Shown: positions 15,950-25,798 of the stretch, piece by piece
Position numbering within the stretch: the stretch's first letter is position 1
Layout: each line of letters begins with the position of its first letter
From: an uncultured Bacilli bacterium
GTDB lineage: Bacteria > Bacillota_I > Bacilli_A > RF39 > UBA660
DNA: 53,912 bases
Direction: 5' to 3'
Assembly: GCA_934102255.1 (NCBI GenBank)
Contig: CAKOSN010000009.1
Location: 1-53,912 of the forward strand
Notes under the pieces: generated by a model
Told to the model about the DNA's origin: nothing
The model's database searches: none
Seen by the model: the letters and a program-made list of their open reading frames with translations, nothing else
Position numbers and translations under genes: made by a program

Positions 15950-16107
15950 ACTTATCCCCACTTTCTAATTAAGTATAGATAAGCACTTTGAAAAATATGC
16001 AGTTTAATTATAATTACTTTCTTTTAAGTAAATAAAAAATAGATTTATTGTTAAATTTAAATACCATACTAGTAGTATTTATGTTTAACTATAATAATCT
16101 ATTATTG
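15950..16107. other. Probable attachment-end region of element A
   Basis: Intergenic stretch between the 35-aa ORF and the dacA fragment. Contains the imperfect palindrome ATACTAGTAGTAT (about 16067-16079) and promoter-like AT-rich DNA. The DacA reading frame stops matching its family near 16110-16130 (after NTNKVV), which marks the likely junction. Confidence 0.4.
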
Positions 16108-16405
16108 TAAAATTTATATACGACTTTATTAGTATTAACTAACCAAAATTTATTTGGAGTATCAACACGTAAATAGTCTTCATATTTAGAGGAAAACTTT
16201 AATATCTCTTCATGCTTTAATAACTCTTTTGCAATAATTGCCATATCATAAGCCGTAGAATAATGCCCTTCTTCATCAAGACCTGTACAGTTTTTAAACT
16301 GGGTATTTTTAAGTCCTAAAGACTTTACTTTCTTATTCATTTCTTTAACAAAATCTATTTCTGTTCCTTTTAAAAACTCAGCCATTGCAACAGTTGCATC
16401 TGTCG
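16108..16405 (-). pseudogene. dacA: dacA (D-alanyl-D-alanine carboxypeptidase) fragment cut at both ends
   Basis: The frame reads TDATVAMAEFLKGTE, then FVKEMNKKVKSLGLKNTQF, CTGLDEEGHYSTAYDMAIIA, ELLKHEEILKFSS and WLVNTNK. This is the middle of a PBP5/DacA-type carboxypeptidase, from the usual SxN region to just before the KTG motif. The SxxK serine half is missing at the recombinase-B side, and the KTG half at the recombinase-A side, where the frame degenerates to YKFYNNRLL and stops. Only about 95 codons of a gene usually near 400 codons remain. It therefore looks like chromosome caught between two integrated elements. Confidence 0.8.
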
Positions 16406-18063
16406 TTGTTACTAAAAAGCAGTAAAAAATCTTTTAAATTTAAGCTACTGTTATTGTAGCCAACTATATTCAATTTAAAATGTAACATTACCTTATGAGT
16501 ATCTTCATCTTCTTCTGATTCAAGTCTTTCTACTAATATAGTATCTAATATTGATCCAAATATTCTAAATACACTTTCATCATCTTCTAAAATCATAACG
16601 TGTATCTTTTTAAAAAAATCATCAATATTAGATTTATAATCAACTTCCGAGTTCATTGATAAATAACTTTGTTTTTTCTTATCTAATACGGATAATTCAT
16701 TATTATATTTTTCTCTTGCTTCATTATATTCATCTCCCTCAATTTCCTTTCTTGCTCTCATATTAATTAACTCTGCCCTAGCATTTTTTATTTCTTCTAT
16801 CTTTTTATCAACTTCATTTATTTCTCTTGAATAGTCAGATTTACTTTCGGTTTCACTAACTAAACTATAAATTTCTTTCATCATATCATTTTCTTTATCC
16901 AAAATGTTTTTTGCAACTATTTTGAATATATCTAATAATTCTTGATAATGAATAATTGGTGTTTTGCAACCATTTACTTTTTCTCTGCCATATTTTCTAT
17001 AATTTGAACATCCCCAATATTTGCTTTCATAACCTGTCCTTTTATTTTTATAACTACCTTTTATAAATGTTGCTCCATCATGAAAACATTTAATTTTACC
17101 TGATAAAGCATATCTCATATCAGTTCTAGTTTGACATTTATAATTATTAGCATTTTTATTCAATATCTCATTACATTTATCCCAAAGTTCTTCTGATACT
17201 ATTGGTGGACAAGTTTCATTATCTTTATAAACTATCCATTCATCAGGTTTAAATCTAATTCTCTTTTTTGAATGATAATCAACAGTAGTCTCTTTATGAG
17301 CACAAAAGTAACCTTTATATTTTGGGTTTCTTATTATTCTACCAATAACAGTTCCTGCTAATGGTTTGTTAGTTTTACTAACAATATTATATTCATTATA
17401 TAAATAATGTCCTAACCTAGCAGTCCCCATTTCTCCTTTTGAGTATTCATTAAAAATTAATCTAATTAATTCTGCTTCTTCTTCTACTATTTCTAATTTT
17501 CCTTTATTTTTTCTATAACCATAAAAATTATCATTACCAGGCACTACACCTTTTTCAACACTTCTTTTATATCCAAATCTAATTCTTTCTGATAACTTTC
17601 TAATTTCATCTTGTGCAATACTTGACATAATAGTTAAACGAAGTTCTGAATCTGAATCAAAAGTATTAATATTATCATTTAAGAAATATACACCAACACC
17701 ATAAGATAATAACTCTTGTGTATATTGAATACTATCAACAGTATTTCTTGAAAATCTTGATATTTCTTTTGTTAATATTAAATTAAACATACCTTTTTTT
17801 GCGTCATTTACCATTTTAAGAAAATTATCTCTTTTATTGACACTTGTTCCACTTATACCCTCATCAACATATCCAGGCACAAAAATCCAATTTGTTTGCG
17901 ATTTAATATAATTTTCAAAATACATTACTTGATTTTCTAGTGAATTTAATTGTTCTTCGTGATCAGTTGATACACGAGCATAAAATGTAACACGAAGTGG
18001 TAAATCTATAAGTTTTTTACCCTGTGCTAAAACATTTCTAATTGAGTACAAATTCAGTATCAT
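16378..18063 (-). CDS. Large serine recombinase (element B)
   Basis: 561 aa. Catalytic domain with FYARVST (nucleophile Ser32), ILTKEISRFSRN and IMSSIAQDE. Recombinase domain (FYGYRKNKG, IFNEYSKGEMGTARLGHYL, IIRNPKYKGYF), modified zinc-ribbon region (KIKCFHDGATF, YWGCSNYRKYG, GCKTPI) and coiled coil (about 420-490). Its last codons (NNDRCNCCNG) run out of frame through the start of the dacA fragment, so the element end lies within or next to the gene's 3' end. Ribosome site GGAGG at good spacing. Similar in style to TndX/Tn5397-type integrases. Confidence 0.92.
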   Translation of the reverse strand: MILNLYSIRNVLAQGKKLIDLPLRVTFYARVSTDHEEQLNSLENQVMYFENYIKSQTNWIFVPGYVDEGISGTSVNKRDNFLKMVNDAKKGMFNLILTKEISRFSRNTVDSIQYTQELLSYGVGVYFLNDNINTFDSDSELRLTIMSSIAQDEIRKLSERIRFGYKRSVEKGVVPGNDNFYGYRKNKGKLEIVEEEAELIRLIFNEYSKGEMGTARLGHYLYNEYNIVSKTNKPLAGTVIGRIIRNPKYKGYFCAHKETTVDYHSKKRIRFKPDEWIVYKDNETCPPIVSEELWDKCNEILNKNANNYKCQTRTDMRYALSGKIKCFHDGATFIKGSYKNKRTGYESKYWGCSNYRKYGREKVNGCKTPIIHYQELLDIFKIVAKNILDKENDMMKEIYSLVSETESKSDYSREINEVDKKIEEIKNARAELINMRARKEIEGDEYNEAREKYNNELSVLDKKKQSYLSMNSEVDYKSNIDDFFKKIHVMILEDDESVFRIFGSILDTILVERLESEEDEDTHKVMLHFKLNIVGYNNSSLNLKDFLLLFSNNDRCNCCNG

Positions 18064-18079
18064 CGTTTACTCCTCCCTT

Positions 18080-18280
18080 TTATATCGGAATTTTAACTAT
18101 CATGTTTGTCATATCTTCCTTTTTTTCAAATTTACTATCTAACTTAATAATATCTTCATCTAACTTTTTAATAATGCTATTACATTGAGAAAAATCTATT
18201 ACACCTTTTTTACAAAGTTCATTGATAATTGCCTTTTGAATTTCCTTTTTTGCAATATCAATGGAAGGATTATTATTCAA
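18080..18280 (-). CDS. Small SHOCT-like protein upstream of recombinase B
   Basis: 66 aa, probable TTG start at 18280 with a GGAGGAG site. Helical: DIAKKEIQKAIINELCKKGV then IDFSQCNSIIKKLDEDI, resembling the short SHOCT-type helix pair often encoded next to ICE recombinases. Ends 16 nt before the recombinase. Possibly a directionality or accessory factor, by position only. Confidence 0.55.
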   Translation of the reverse strand: MNNNPSIDIAKKEIQKAIINELCKKGVIDFSQCNSIIKKLDEDIIKLDSKFEKKEDMTNMIVKIPI

Positions 18281-18330
18281 AGTTTCTCCTCCTCATTTAA
18301 ACATATTTGAATAAATGAAAAAAAGAACTC

Positions 18331-18371
18331 AAATATTGAGCCTTTAACAATAATTTAAAAACTCAATATTT
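18331..18371. repeat. Inverted repeat upstream of recombinase B gene pair
   Basis: AAATATTGAG (18331-18340) and CTCAATATTT (18362-18371), 10-bp perfect arms in the promoter region of the small gene at 18280. Possible operator or terminator-like hairpin. Confidence 0.5.
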
Positions 18372-18389
18372 TTGATGAAGACATAATAA

Positions 18390-18439
18390 TCCATAAAATG
18401 TCATATAAAATATTAAGTTTTCAAATAACATTTTATGGA
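18390..18439 (-). terminator. Hairpin after the 18447 gene
   Basis: TCCATAAAATGT (18390-18401) and ACATTTTATGGA (18428-18439), perfect 12-bp arms just 3' of the stop at 18447. No clear T-run, so either an unusual terminator or an RNA-stability or protein-binding hairpin. Confidence 0.5.
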
Positions 18440-18446
18440 TTTAATT

Positions 18447-18950
18447 TTAGTTTTTATATTTTTTTATCATATTCGCTATATCAAATCCACTAGACTTTGA
18501 GTCAAAAGATATAATTGTAATTTTATTTTCAAAGTAAGTTTCATTATCATATCTAATGATTATTTCACTAAATACATCTAATTTTTCATTATAATCAAGT
18601 TTTTCAAATTGTGAATCGAGTTTTATATCTTCATCATTATAAATAATTCCCAGAACATTTCCATTATCTTCATAAGCATCTTTTGTATTAGTTAAACCGT
18701 TATAAAGCATAACAAAATATTCTAATAATATTGTACAAGCATTTTCAGACAATCCTACCATATCTAATGTAAATATTTTAATATCATTATCTTCTATCAA
18801 ATCAGGGTTTGCCTCGTTTTTATCATTTATTTGATTATTGTTTAATAAACCAAATATATAGATAAGAAATTTTAATTTAGTTATATCATCTTTATTTTCA
18901 ATTTCTTCTATTAATTTTTTAACATTTTCAGTAGTTTCAGTAATATACAT
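18447..18950 (-). CDS. Hypothetical protein
   Basis: 167 aa, acidic, helical, no membrane segment (VKKLIEEIENKDDITKLKFL, IYIFGLLNNNQ, ILLEYFVMLYNGL). Family not recognised. Lies 14 nt after the 18965 gene in a small unit downstream of the third promoter-like element. An accessory protein near the recombination module of element B. Confidence 0.6.
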   Translation of the reverse strand: MYITETTENVKKLIEEIENKDDITKLKFLIYIFGLLNNNQINDKNEANPDLIEDNDIKIFTLDMVGLSENACTILLEYFVMLYNGLTNTKDAYEDNGNVLGIIYNDEDIKLDSQFEKLDYNEKLDVFSEIIIRYDNETYFENKITIISFDSKSSGFDIANMIKKYKN

Positions 18951-18964
18951 AATATCATTCCTCC

Positions 18965-19195
18965 CTAAATATTACTTTTAATTTCATCAAATATTTTGTT
19001 TGTTATTTTTTCTCCAATTATTTCAGTCATCTCTAACTCTTGTGAATCTAAATTTAATTGTTCAATAAAGTTATTTACTGCGATAATCGTAGATACTCTA
19101 TCAGGACTATCTTCTATTGTACTTTCAATCATATCTTCAACAATATCAAATAGCCAAGTTTTTAGTCTGTTGTTTAATATTATTTTTCCTTCCAT
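18965..19195 (-). CDS. Small acidic hypothetical protein
   Basis: 76 aa (LKTWLFDIVEDMIESTIEDS, PDRVSTIIAVNNFIEQL). Helical, net acidic, no recognised family. ATG at 19195 with an AAAGGAG site. First gene after the promoter-like element copy 3 (141 nt downstream of its GATAAA edge). Probably co-transcribed with the 18447 gene. Confidence 0.6.
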   Translation of the reverse strand: MEGKIILNNRLKTWLFDIVEDMIESTIEDSPDRVSTIIAVNNFIEQLNLDSQELEMTEIIGEKITNKIFDEIKSNI

Positions 19196-19335
19196 AAAAC
19201 AACTCCTTTCACAAGACCGAAATAAAGCCTTTTTAAGAGGTTTTATTTTTTAGTGCTTATAACTGTCCAACCTCAAATATCAAGTTTAATACCGACTAAA
19301 TTAGATATATTTAACGGCTTTTTTTCTTCGTTCCA

Positions 19336-19364
19336 TTTATCACTTAAAAAAGTGAATTTTGCAA
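19336..19364 (-). promoter_or_regulatory. Conserved promoter-like element, copy 3
   Basis: Minus strand TTGCAA (19359-19364), 17-nt spacer containing CACTTTTTTAAGTG, GATAAA (19336-19341). Matches the elements before both surface operons, but lies after the helicase gene and before the 18965/18447 genes. Confidence 0.55.
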
Positions 19365-19393
19365 GAGTTTTTTTGCAAAAAATCTAAAAAGTT

Positions 19394-22300
19394 TTATCTT
19401 TCTAATTCTTCATCATTTGTTTCCTCAACACTTCTAGTGTTTTCTTGTTTATCTAAATCAAGTTCACTATCAATTCGTGCCTTTTCTTTTTGGAGTTCTC
19501 TAATTCTATCTTGTTGTGTAAAAGGTTTATCAAGTTCTTCTTTAATATCAATAAGTTGTTTTTCATTATAAGCAATTTGCTCTTTAACAGTGTTTATTTT
19601 ATTATCAAAACTTTTAAGCATATTTTCTAATTTATAAATATTTCCTATTTCATCTAAATTGCTTATCTCAACTTTATATTTACCTGCACCTTTTATATAT
19701 ATGATAGGTTTGTACCATAATTCATCTTTTGTTCCAATAATATCAAATCCACTTATTTGTCCTAGTAAAGTTTCTTCTTTTATTTTTAATAATGAAAAAC
19801 TTTCATATAACTTTGTACTAGCATCTTTTCTTGAATCATATATCTTATCTCTAATCATTATCATAAAGTTATCTCCTGATAAATCTTTAACATTTTTAAT
19901 ATCTTCTTCAAGACCATTTAAGTATTGATTTTGATATTTTAATTGTCTTGGTATTTCACTATTATATTTAGATTCAAGTTCAATATGAGATTTATCATAT
20001 CTACTTTTAGATAAGTACAATTGCTTTAATTCATTTTCAACTTTAAACTTCTCTAATATTAATGGATTACCACTTGCAAGAGCTTTAACTTCAGCATAAG
20101 TAAGTGTATCCCTATCTAAATCTTCGGCAGTTCTTCCACCACCATTACTATTAGCCATTATTTGATTTATAAATGTTGATTTAGTTTGAATTAATTGATA
20201 TGAATAAGCATCAAAACTACCTTCAGTTACATATCTATATATTTCAACTTCTTCATTTTGATTTCCCTGTCTTAATATTCTCCCTTCTCTTTGTTCTATA
20301 TCAGATGGTCGCCATGGACAATCTAAATGATGTAAAGCAATTAATTTATCTTGAACATTCATACCTGCTCCCATTTTAGAAGTTGATCCTATAAGTATTC
20401 GTTTTGTTCCATTTCTCATATCTTCAAATAATTTCAATTTTTGTGGATTAGTTTTAGCATTATGAATAAACTCTATTTCTTCCTCTGGTACTCCTTTTGC
20501 AATTAATTTATTTTTAATATCATCATAAACATTAAAAGTACCATCATTTCTAGGTGTTGATAAATCACAAAAGACAAGTTGTGTTAACTTGTCCTCTTTA
20601 TTTTCCAACCATATTCTATAAATATTTTCTACTGCCATATTTATTTTTGAATTAGGTAAGTCTGGCATACTTGGATCTATCATTCGTAAATCTAGTGCTG
20701 CTTTTCTACCATCATTAGTAACAAGTAGCATATTATCTTCTCGTGGATCACAACCATTTCTAATTCTTTCACTTCGTTCTGCTAATTTATCTACATATTC
20801 TCCTAATTCTTCACTTTTAGGTGCTACTATTGTTTTATAATCTCCACCTTTTAATTTAGGTGTAGGTAAATCTAACATCTTTGAAGTTTTAATATCAGCA
20901 ACTTCTTTAAATAGAGTCATCAATTCTGGAATATTAAAGAATTGAGCAAATCGTGCTTTCGTTCTAAAACCACTACCATCAGGAGCAATTTCAAAACTAT
21001 TAACTACTTCTCCAAAAGTTGATGCCCATTCATCAAAATGTTCAAGTCCCATCTCTCTTAACCTATCAATTTGGAGATATTTTTGCATTGCAAATAATTC
21101 TCCCATTGAATTAGATATTGGAGTACCTGTTGCAAATACTGCACCTTTACCTCCGTTATTTTCAAGTATATAACTTATCTTCATAAATAAGTCAGTTGCT
21201 TTTTTACTTTCACTATTATTTATCCCTGCAACATTTCTTATCTTTGAATACATTGGTAAATTTTTAAACATATGTGCCTCATCAACTATTAATTCATCTA
21301 CTCCAAGTTCTTCAAATGTTACTACATCATCTTTTGGTGCATCTAATAATGCCTTTAATTTAGTATCCATACTTGTTTTAATTTGTTCAAGTTTTTTAAC
21401 ACTTAAACCATCACCAGACTCTGCTTTTATTCTTTCAATAGCATTAACAACTTCATCAATTTGTTGTTCCATATGTTTTTGTTCATATTCTTTACTCATA
21501 GGAATTAATCCAAAACTAGAATGAGCAATTAAAACTGCATCCCATTCTCCTGTTGCAATTTTTCCCATAAGTTTTTTTCTTCTTGTTTTTTCAAAATCTT
21601 TTTGAGTTGCAACAAGTATATTTGCAGTGGGATATAATTTTAATATTTCATTTGCCCATTGTCCTAATAAATGATTAGGTACAACAAACATCGGCTTACT
21701 AACTATTCCTAGTCTTTTTAATTCCATAGCACTAGCAATGCATTCATAAGTTTTTCCTGCACCTACTGCATGAGCGAGTAAAGTATTACCACCATATAAA
21801 ACACGAGCAACTGCATTTTTTTGATGTTCTCGGAGTTCTATATTTGGATTCATACCATCAAAAGTAAGATGACTACCATCAAACTCTCTTTCTCTCATAC
21901 AATTAAATTGTTCATTGTAAAGTTTTGTTAGTCTATTTCTTCGATCTTCATCTTTCCAAATCCACTCTTTAAATTCTTGTTTTATAAGTTCTTGCTTTTC
22001 TCTTGCATTTGCAGTTTCAACAGGATTTACAACTCTCCTATCATCTTCTAATGTATCATATACAGTTACACTTTGAAGATTTAAAGCATTTTTAATTAAA
22101 GATAAAGCATCTGCTCTATCAGTTCCCCAAGTATTTGTGTTTTTAACTCCATAACCATATAAACCACTAGCTTGAAATAACCAAGTATTTACTTCTTTTG
22201 CATACTTTATTTTTAATCTACTTTTGTTCCAACTTTGAATATCTAATAATTCACAACAAAATTGATGATATATATCTTCTGGTATCCAAGTTGATCCTAA

Positions 22301-25300
22301 CTTAACACTTATTTCATCATATTCAAGTGGTATAGGTTGTACTCTTTCAAGTGCCTCTATATTTTTATCATATTTATTATCTTCATTTATTGATTTGGCA
22401 TAATTAAGTTTATGTTTTACATTACCACTTAAATATTCACTTGCTATAACCCAACCTTTATTAAAGTCATTAATCTTTTCAGGATCTTGATATATTAGAT
22501 TATCAAGTTCTTCAATCATTTCATCTTCACTTTTTGGATATAATGTTTTCATATATTCAAAATCAACACAACCACGATTATTAAGTGAATACTTTAAAGC
22601 ATCTTCTACATTTTCGGCACTCGTTATTACTTTACTTTTTCTTATTGTTCTTTTAGTAAAGACGTCTCCCTTTTCATATTTAGGTTTGTCATTTTCATCT
22701 TCATCATCTTTACTAACCTTATTTTCAATAGATGTAAGTAAATAATAATCTGGATCACTATCAAATGCTCTTGCATTTACACTATCATTAATATAACCAT
22801 ATCTTTTATAAAATTCATCATATTCTTTACTTAATTTTTCTTGTGCTAGTGATAATTCTTCATCACTACCATCACGAAGTTGAATATCAAATACTTCTCT
22901 TAAAGCATTTTTAACCTTACAAAGACCTATAATTCTTTTTGCCACCATACCTTCTTGAATAGAATATGGTACTAAACTAGAAAATGACCTTTGATAAATT
23001 ATATCTTTACCATCTTTATTAATAATAGTAAAAGCATTATTCTTAATACTATCATCAGCATCTAAAACATCATAATCATTATCGTCATTATGAATAAAGT
23101 TTGTTTGTTCATAAATATTACTAGGTAAATGTTCTATTGCTTGATTCATTAAAACATTTATATCCTCATCTATTGGAGATAATGTATTGTCATAACCATA
23201 AGCAGTTGACTCTAGTTCCATTTTTCCAAGCATCATATTTGGATTATCAATATAATAATTATTTATTGTTATTCCATCTTCATATTCACTTGTATAAATC
23301 CACTTTTCATCACTTAAATCTTGTTTTAATTCATCTCTCTTTTTTAAGAAAATAATATCAGATGTTACCTTTGCATTTGCATTATTAGTAAATGTATTAT
23401 TTGGTAATCTAATTGCACCTAAAAACTCTGCTCTTTTTGCAATATATTCCCTTACTCTTGTATCTTTCTTATCAAGTGTTCCATCAGTAGTTATAAAAGC
23501 AATTATTCCACCATCTCTAACTTTATCTAATGTTTTTTGAAAGAAGTAATCGTGAATTAAGAATCTATCTTTATATCTTTTATCATATACAGTATTACTT
23601 CCAAAAGGTACATTACCAACTGCAACATCAAATAATTCATCTGCTACTTTTGAATTTTCATAACCTGTTATTTCTATTTTTACATTTGGATATAGTTTTT
23701 TAGCAATTCTACCACTTATACTATCTAACTCTACACCATATAATTTAGATTTTTCAAATTCACTAGGTAATCTCCCAAAGAAATTACCAATAGCACAACT
23801 TGGCTCTAAAATATTTCCTTTTTCAAAACCAAATTGTTTTAAAGTTTTATATATGCCATCTATTGCAACATTTGGAGTATAAAAAGATGATAATGTTGAA
23901 TGTGCAGCTGCTTTATATTCTTCATCATTTAATAGTAGTTTTAGTCTTTCTCTTTCACTTTTCCAATTATCTTTTCTTTCATCAAAAGCATCAGCAATTC
24001 CACCCCAACCTACATAACGAGATAAAATATCCTGTTCTTCTTTTGTTGCATTTCTATCTTCACTTTCTAATTGCTTTAATAGTTCTATTGCTTTTACATT
24101 ATCTTCAAATCTTGATTTAGCACCAAAACTTGTATCAACTTTATCATCACTAATGTGATAATTAACTTTCGGATATTCTTCTTCTATTTCTTCTCCATTA
24201 TTATTAAACTTTTGTTCTTCTATTATATTAGTTTCTATACCATCATGAGTTGGAATTATTTCAGCAGTAGTAACCTTATAATCAATATCATTATCTTCCA
24301 CATCTTCAATAATAGAAGATACTTCTCTATCAATTTGTTCTAATTCTTGATTATCAATTTCATTTTGATCTACCAATTTTGTACTTGGTATAGACATATC
24401 AAATTGTTTATCATCAAAATTATTCCAATATATATGTATTAAGTCAGGAGATATATAAATTGAAAAGTCTTTATCCTTATATAAAGATTGAAGAAAAGCA
24501 TTATTTTTTATTCCTTCATTTAATTTAATTTCATCAGTCTTATCAGGATTAAAATATGAAAAAGCATTCTCTCCCATATCTGCAATAGGACTAGACAATA
24601 ATATAGATAGATTTCTCTTGTTTGATTTTATATGCTCCCATACTTGTAATTCTACATTATGAATTTCAAAAGTATTTTGATATTTTGTATCAAAAGAATT
24701 AAATATATCACATATTTTATTTGCAAGTTCTTCTTCTCTCGGTGCAAATAAACTCATTTGTTCAACACTATTATTACTATCATTTAATCTGTGAACATTA
24801 TCAAAATGTTCTTCTTCCATTTTAGTAAGTTCTTCATCAAATTCTTCTTCACTAACTTCTTCATTATTTATATATACTTTTTCTTTATCAAATGATAAGG
24901 TATTTTCTTCTTGAATCGGATTTACTTTTCTTTTAAATGAATGCTCATATCTATTAACATAACTATCGTATATATTTTCTAATATCTCATTATTAAATGG
25001 TGTATTAACTTCTATACCAGATAAAAAGTTTTGTTTTTCTTCATTACTTAATATCTTGTCATCTTTAAATTGAAAAAGCACATTAGTTTGAATATAGTTT
25101 TGTATATTCTCAAGACTTGTTGCTTTTTCAACAAAATCATTATATATAATTGCAGTTTCTTTATTGGCAATCTGCATACATTTTAAAATATCATCACTAT
25201 CCATTTCTTCTAATAATTCATAAGAATTTGGTAGATTATATATATTAAAATTAGCTTTCGCTAAAAAAAGTGAAGTCATTGTTTTAGCAACGAACTCCAC

Positions 25301-25783
25301 TTCATCTGCTGACATTGTCATATAATTGTTCATTATTTGCTTTATAGATATTTCATAAAAAGTATCATAAAAGTTTTCATATAATGATTTATTATCATCA
25401 TTTGAAATACCTGCATTATCTTGGTAATACTCTAATAATGATTTATCTACAAAGTGATTATAATTCCATATTCTATATTCTTTACCATAAGTTTGTTTTA
25501 TATCAAAAACATAACCTTTCCAATTATTGATAATTATTGGTATTCCTTTACTTTTAGGTTTTATTCTTCTACCTATTTCTTCACTATTCCATTCATCAAA
25601 AGTCATAAATGTTCTACCACTTGAATTGTAGGTATATAGATTAAGAACATTATCAACACTATACTTGTCCAATATTTTTGACCAATAAGTAATAAACTTG
25701 TTCCAACTATTATTATCTAATTGAATATTTTTTAATGTTTCATCTCTTATGGCTAAAAATTCTCCAAAAAAGTCATTATTCAT
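19394..25783 (-). CDS. Giant N6-methylase / SNF2-type helicase fusion protein
   Basis: 2129 aa. N-terminal region (about 1-550) of mixed unknown modules. An N6-adenine methyltransferase-like domain follows, with ILEPSCAIGNFFG (about 656) and VAVGNVPFGS (motif IV, normally NPPF/Y, about 723). Then a superfamily-2 helicase: LLAHAVGAGKTYE Walker A (about 1339), LIVDEAHMFKN (about 1501), and QREGRILRQGNQ motif VI (about 1831). The C-terminal coiled-coil tail ends EELER. Proteins of this type are typical of large Firmicutes ICEs and phages, where they are thought to protect or process incoming DNA. It follows the coupling-protein gene by 15 nt. NVPFG rather than NPPF leaves methylase activity uncertain. 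Confidence 0.88.
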   Translation of the reverse strand: MNNDFFGEFLAIRDETLKNIQLDNNSWNKFITYWSKILDKYSVDNVLNLYTYNSSGRTFMTFDEWNSEEIGRRIKPKSKGIPIIINNWKGYVFDIKQTYGKEYRIWNYNHFVDKSLLEYYQDNAGISNDDNKSLYENFYDTFYEISIKQIMNNYMTMSADEVEFVAKTMTSLFLAKANFNIYNLPNSYELLEEMDSDDILKCMQIANKETAIIYNDFVEKATSLENIQNYIQTNVLFQFKDDKILSNEEKQNFLSGIEVNTPFNNEILENIYDSYVNRYEHSFKRKVNPIQEENTLSFDKEKVYINNEEVSEEEFDEELTKMEEEHFDNVHRLNDSNNSVEQMSLFAPREEELANKICDIFNSFDTKYQNTFEIHNVELQVWEHIKSNKRNLSILLSSPIADMGENAFSYFNPDKTDEIKLNEGIKNNAFLQSLYKDKDFSIYISPDLIHIYWNNFDDKQFDMSIPSTKLVDQNEIDNQELEQIDREVSSIIEDVEDNDIDYKVTTAEIIPTHDGIETNIIEEQKFNNNGEEIEEEYPKVNYHISDDKVDTSFGAKSRFEDNVKAIELLKQLESEDRNATKEEQDILSRYVGWGGIADAFDERKDNWKSERERLKLLLNDEEYKAAAHSTLSSFYTPNVAIDGIYKTLKQFGFEKGNILEPSCAIGNFFGRLPSEFEKSKLYGVELDSISGRIAKKLYPNVKIEITGYENSKVADELFDVAVGNVPFGSNTVYDKRYKDRFLIHDYFFQKTLDKVRDGGIIAFITTDGTLDKKDTRVREYIAKRAEFLGAIRLPNNTFTNNANAKVTSDIIFLKKRDELKQDLSDEKWIYTSEYEDGITINNYYIDNPNMMLGKMELESTAYGYDNTLSPIDEDINVLMNQAIEHLPSNIYEQTNFIHNDDNDYDVLDADDSIKNNAFTIINKDGKDIIYQRSFSSLVPYSIQEGMVAKRIIGLCKVKNALREVFDIQLRDGSDEELSLAQEKLSKEYDEFYKRYGYINDSVNARAFDSDPDYYLLTSIENKVSKDDEDENDKPKYEKGDVFTKRTIRKSKVITSAENVEDALKYSLNNRGCVDFEYMKTLYPKSEDEMIEELDNLIYQDPEKINDFNKGWVIASEYLSGNVKHKLNYAKSINEDNKYDKNIEALERVQPIPLEYDEISVKLGSTWIPEDIYHQFCCELLDIQSWNKSRLKIKYAKEVNTWLFQASGLYGYGVKNTNTWGTDRADALSLIKNALNLQSVTVYDTLEDDRRVVNPVETANAREKQELIKQEFKEWIWKDEDRRNRLTKLYNEQFNCMREREFDGSHLTFDGMNPNIELREHQKNAVARVLYGGNTLLAHAVGAGKTYECIASAMELKRLGIVSKPMFVVPNHLLGQWANEILKLYPTANILVATQKDFEKTRRKKLMGKIATGEWDAVLIAHSSFGLIPMSKEYEQKHMEQQIDEVVNAIERIKAESGDGLSVKKLEQIKTSMDTKLKALLDAPKDDVVTFEELGVDELIVDEAHMFKNLPMYSKIRNVAGINNSESKKATDLFMKISYILENNGGKGAVFATGTPISNSMGELFAMQKYLQIDRLREMGLEHFDEWASTFGEVVNSFEIAPDGSGFRTKARFAQFFNIPELMTLFKEVADIKTSKMLDLPTPKLKGGDYKTIVAPKSEELGEYVDKLAERSERIRNGCDPREDNMLLVTNDGRKAALDLRMIDPSMPDLPNSKINMAVENIYRIWLENKEDKLTQLVFCDLSTPRNDGTFNVYDDIKNKLIAKGVPEEEIEFIHNAKTNPQKLKLFEDMRNGTKRILIGSTSKMGAGMNVQDKLIALHHLDCPWRPSDIEQREGRILRQGNQNEEVEIYRYVTEGSFDAYSYQLIQTKSTFINQIMANSNGGGRTAEDLDRDTLTYAEVKALASGNPLILEKFKVENELKQLYLSKSRYDKSHIELESKYNSEIPRQLKYQNQYLNGLEEDIKNVKDLSGDNFMIMIRDKIYDSRKDASTKLYESFSLLKIKEETLLGQISGFDIIGTKDELWYKPIIYIKGAGKYKVEISNLDEIGNIYKLENMLKSFDNKINTVKEQIAYNEKQLIDIKEELDKPFTQQDRIRELQKEKARIDSELDLDKQENTRSVEETNDEELER

Positions 25784-25798
25784 TTTCTACACCTTCTT

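Noticed and set aside
19394..25783. Type I or type IIG restriction system
   Set aside because: The methylase and helicase motifs are in one very large chain of the type known from ICEs and phages. There is no specificity subunit or nuclease motif that I can recognise, and the context is the transfer operon.
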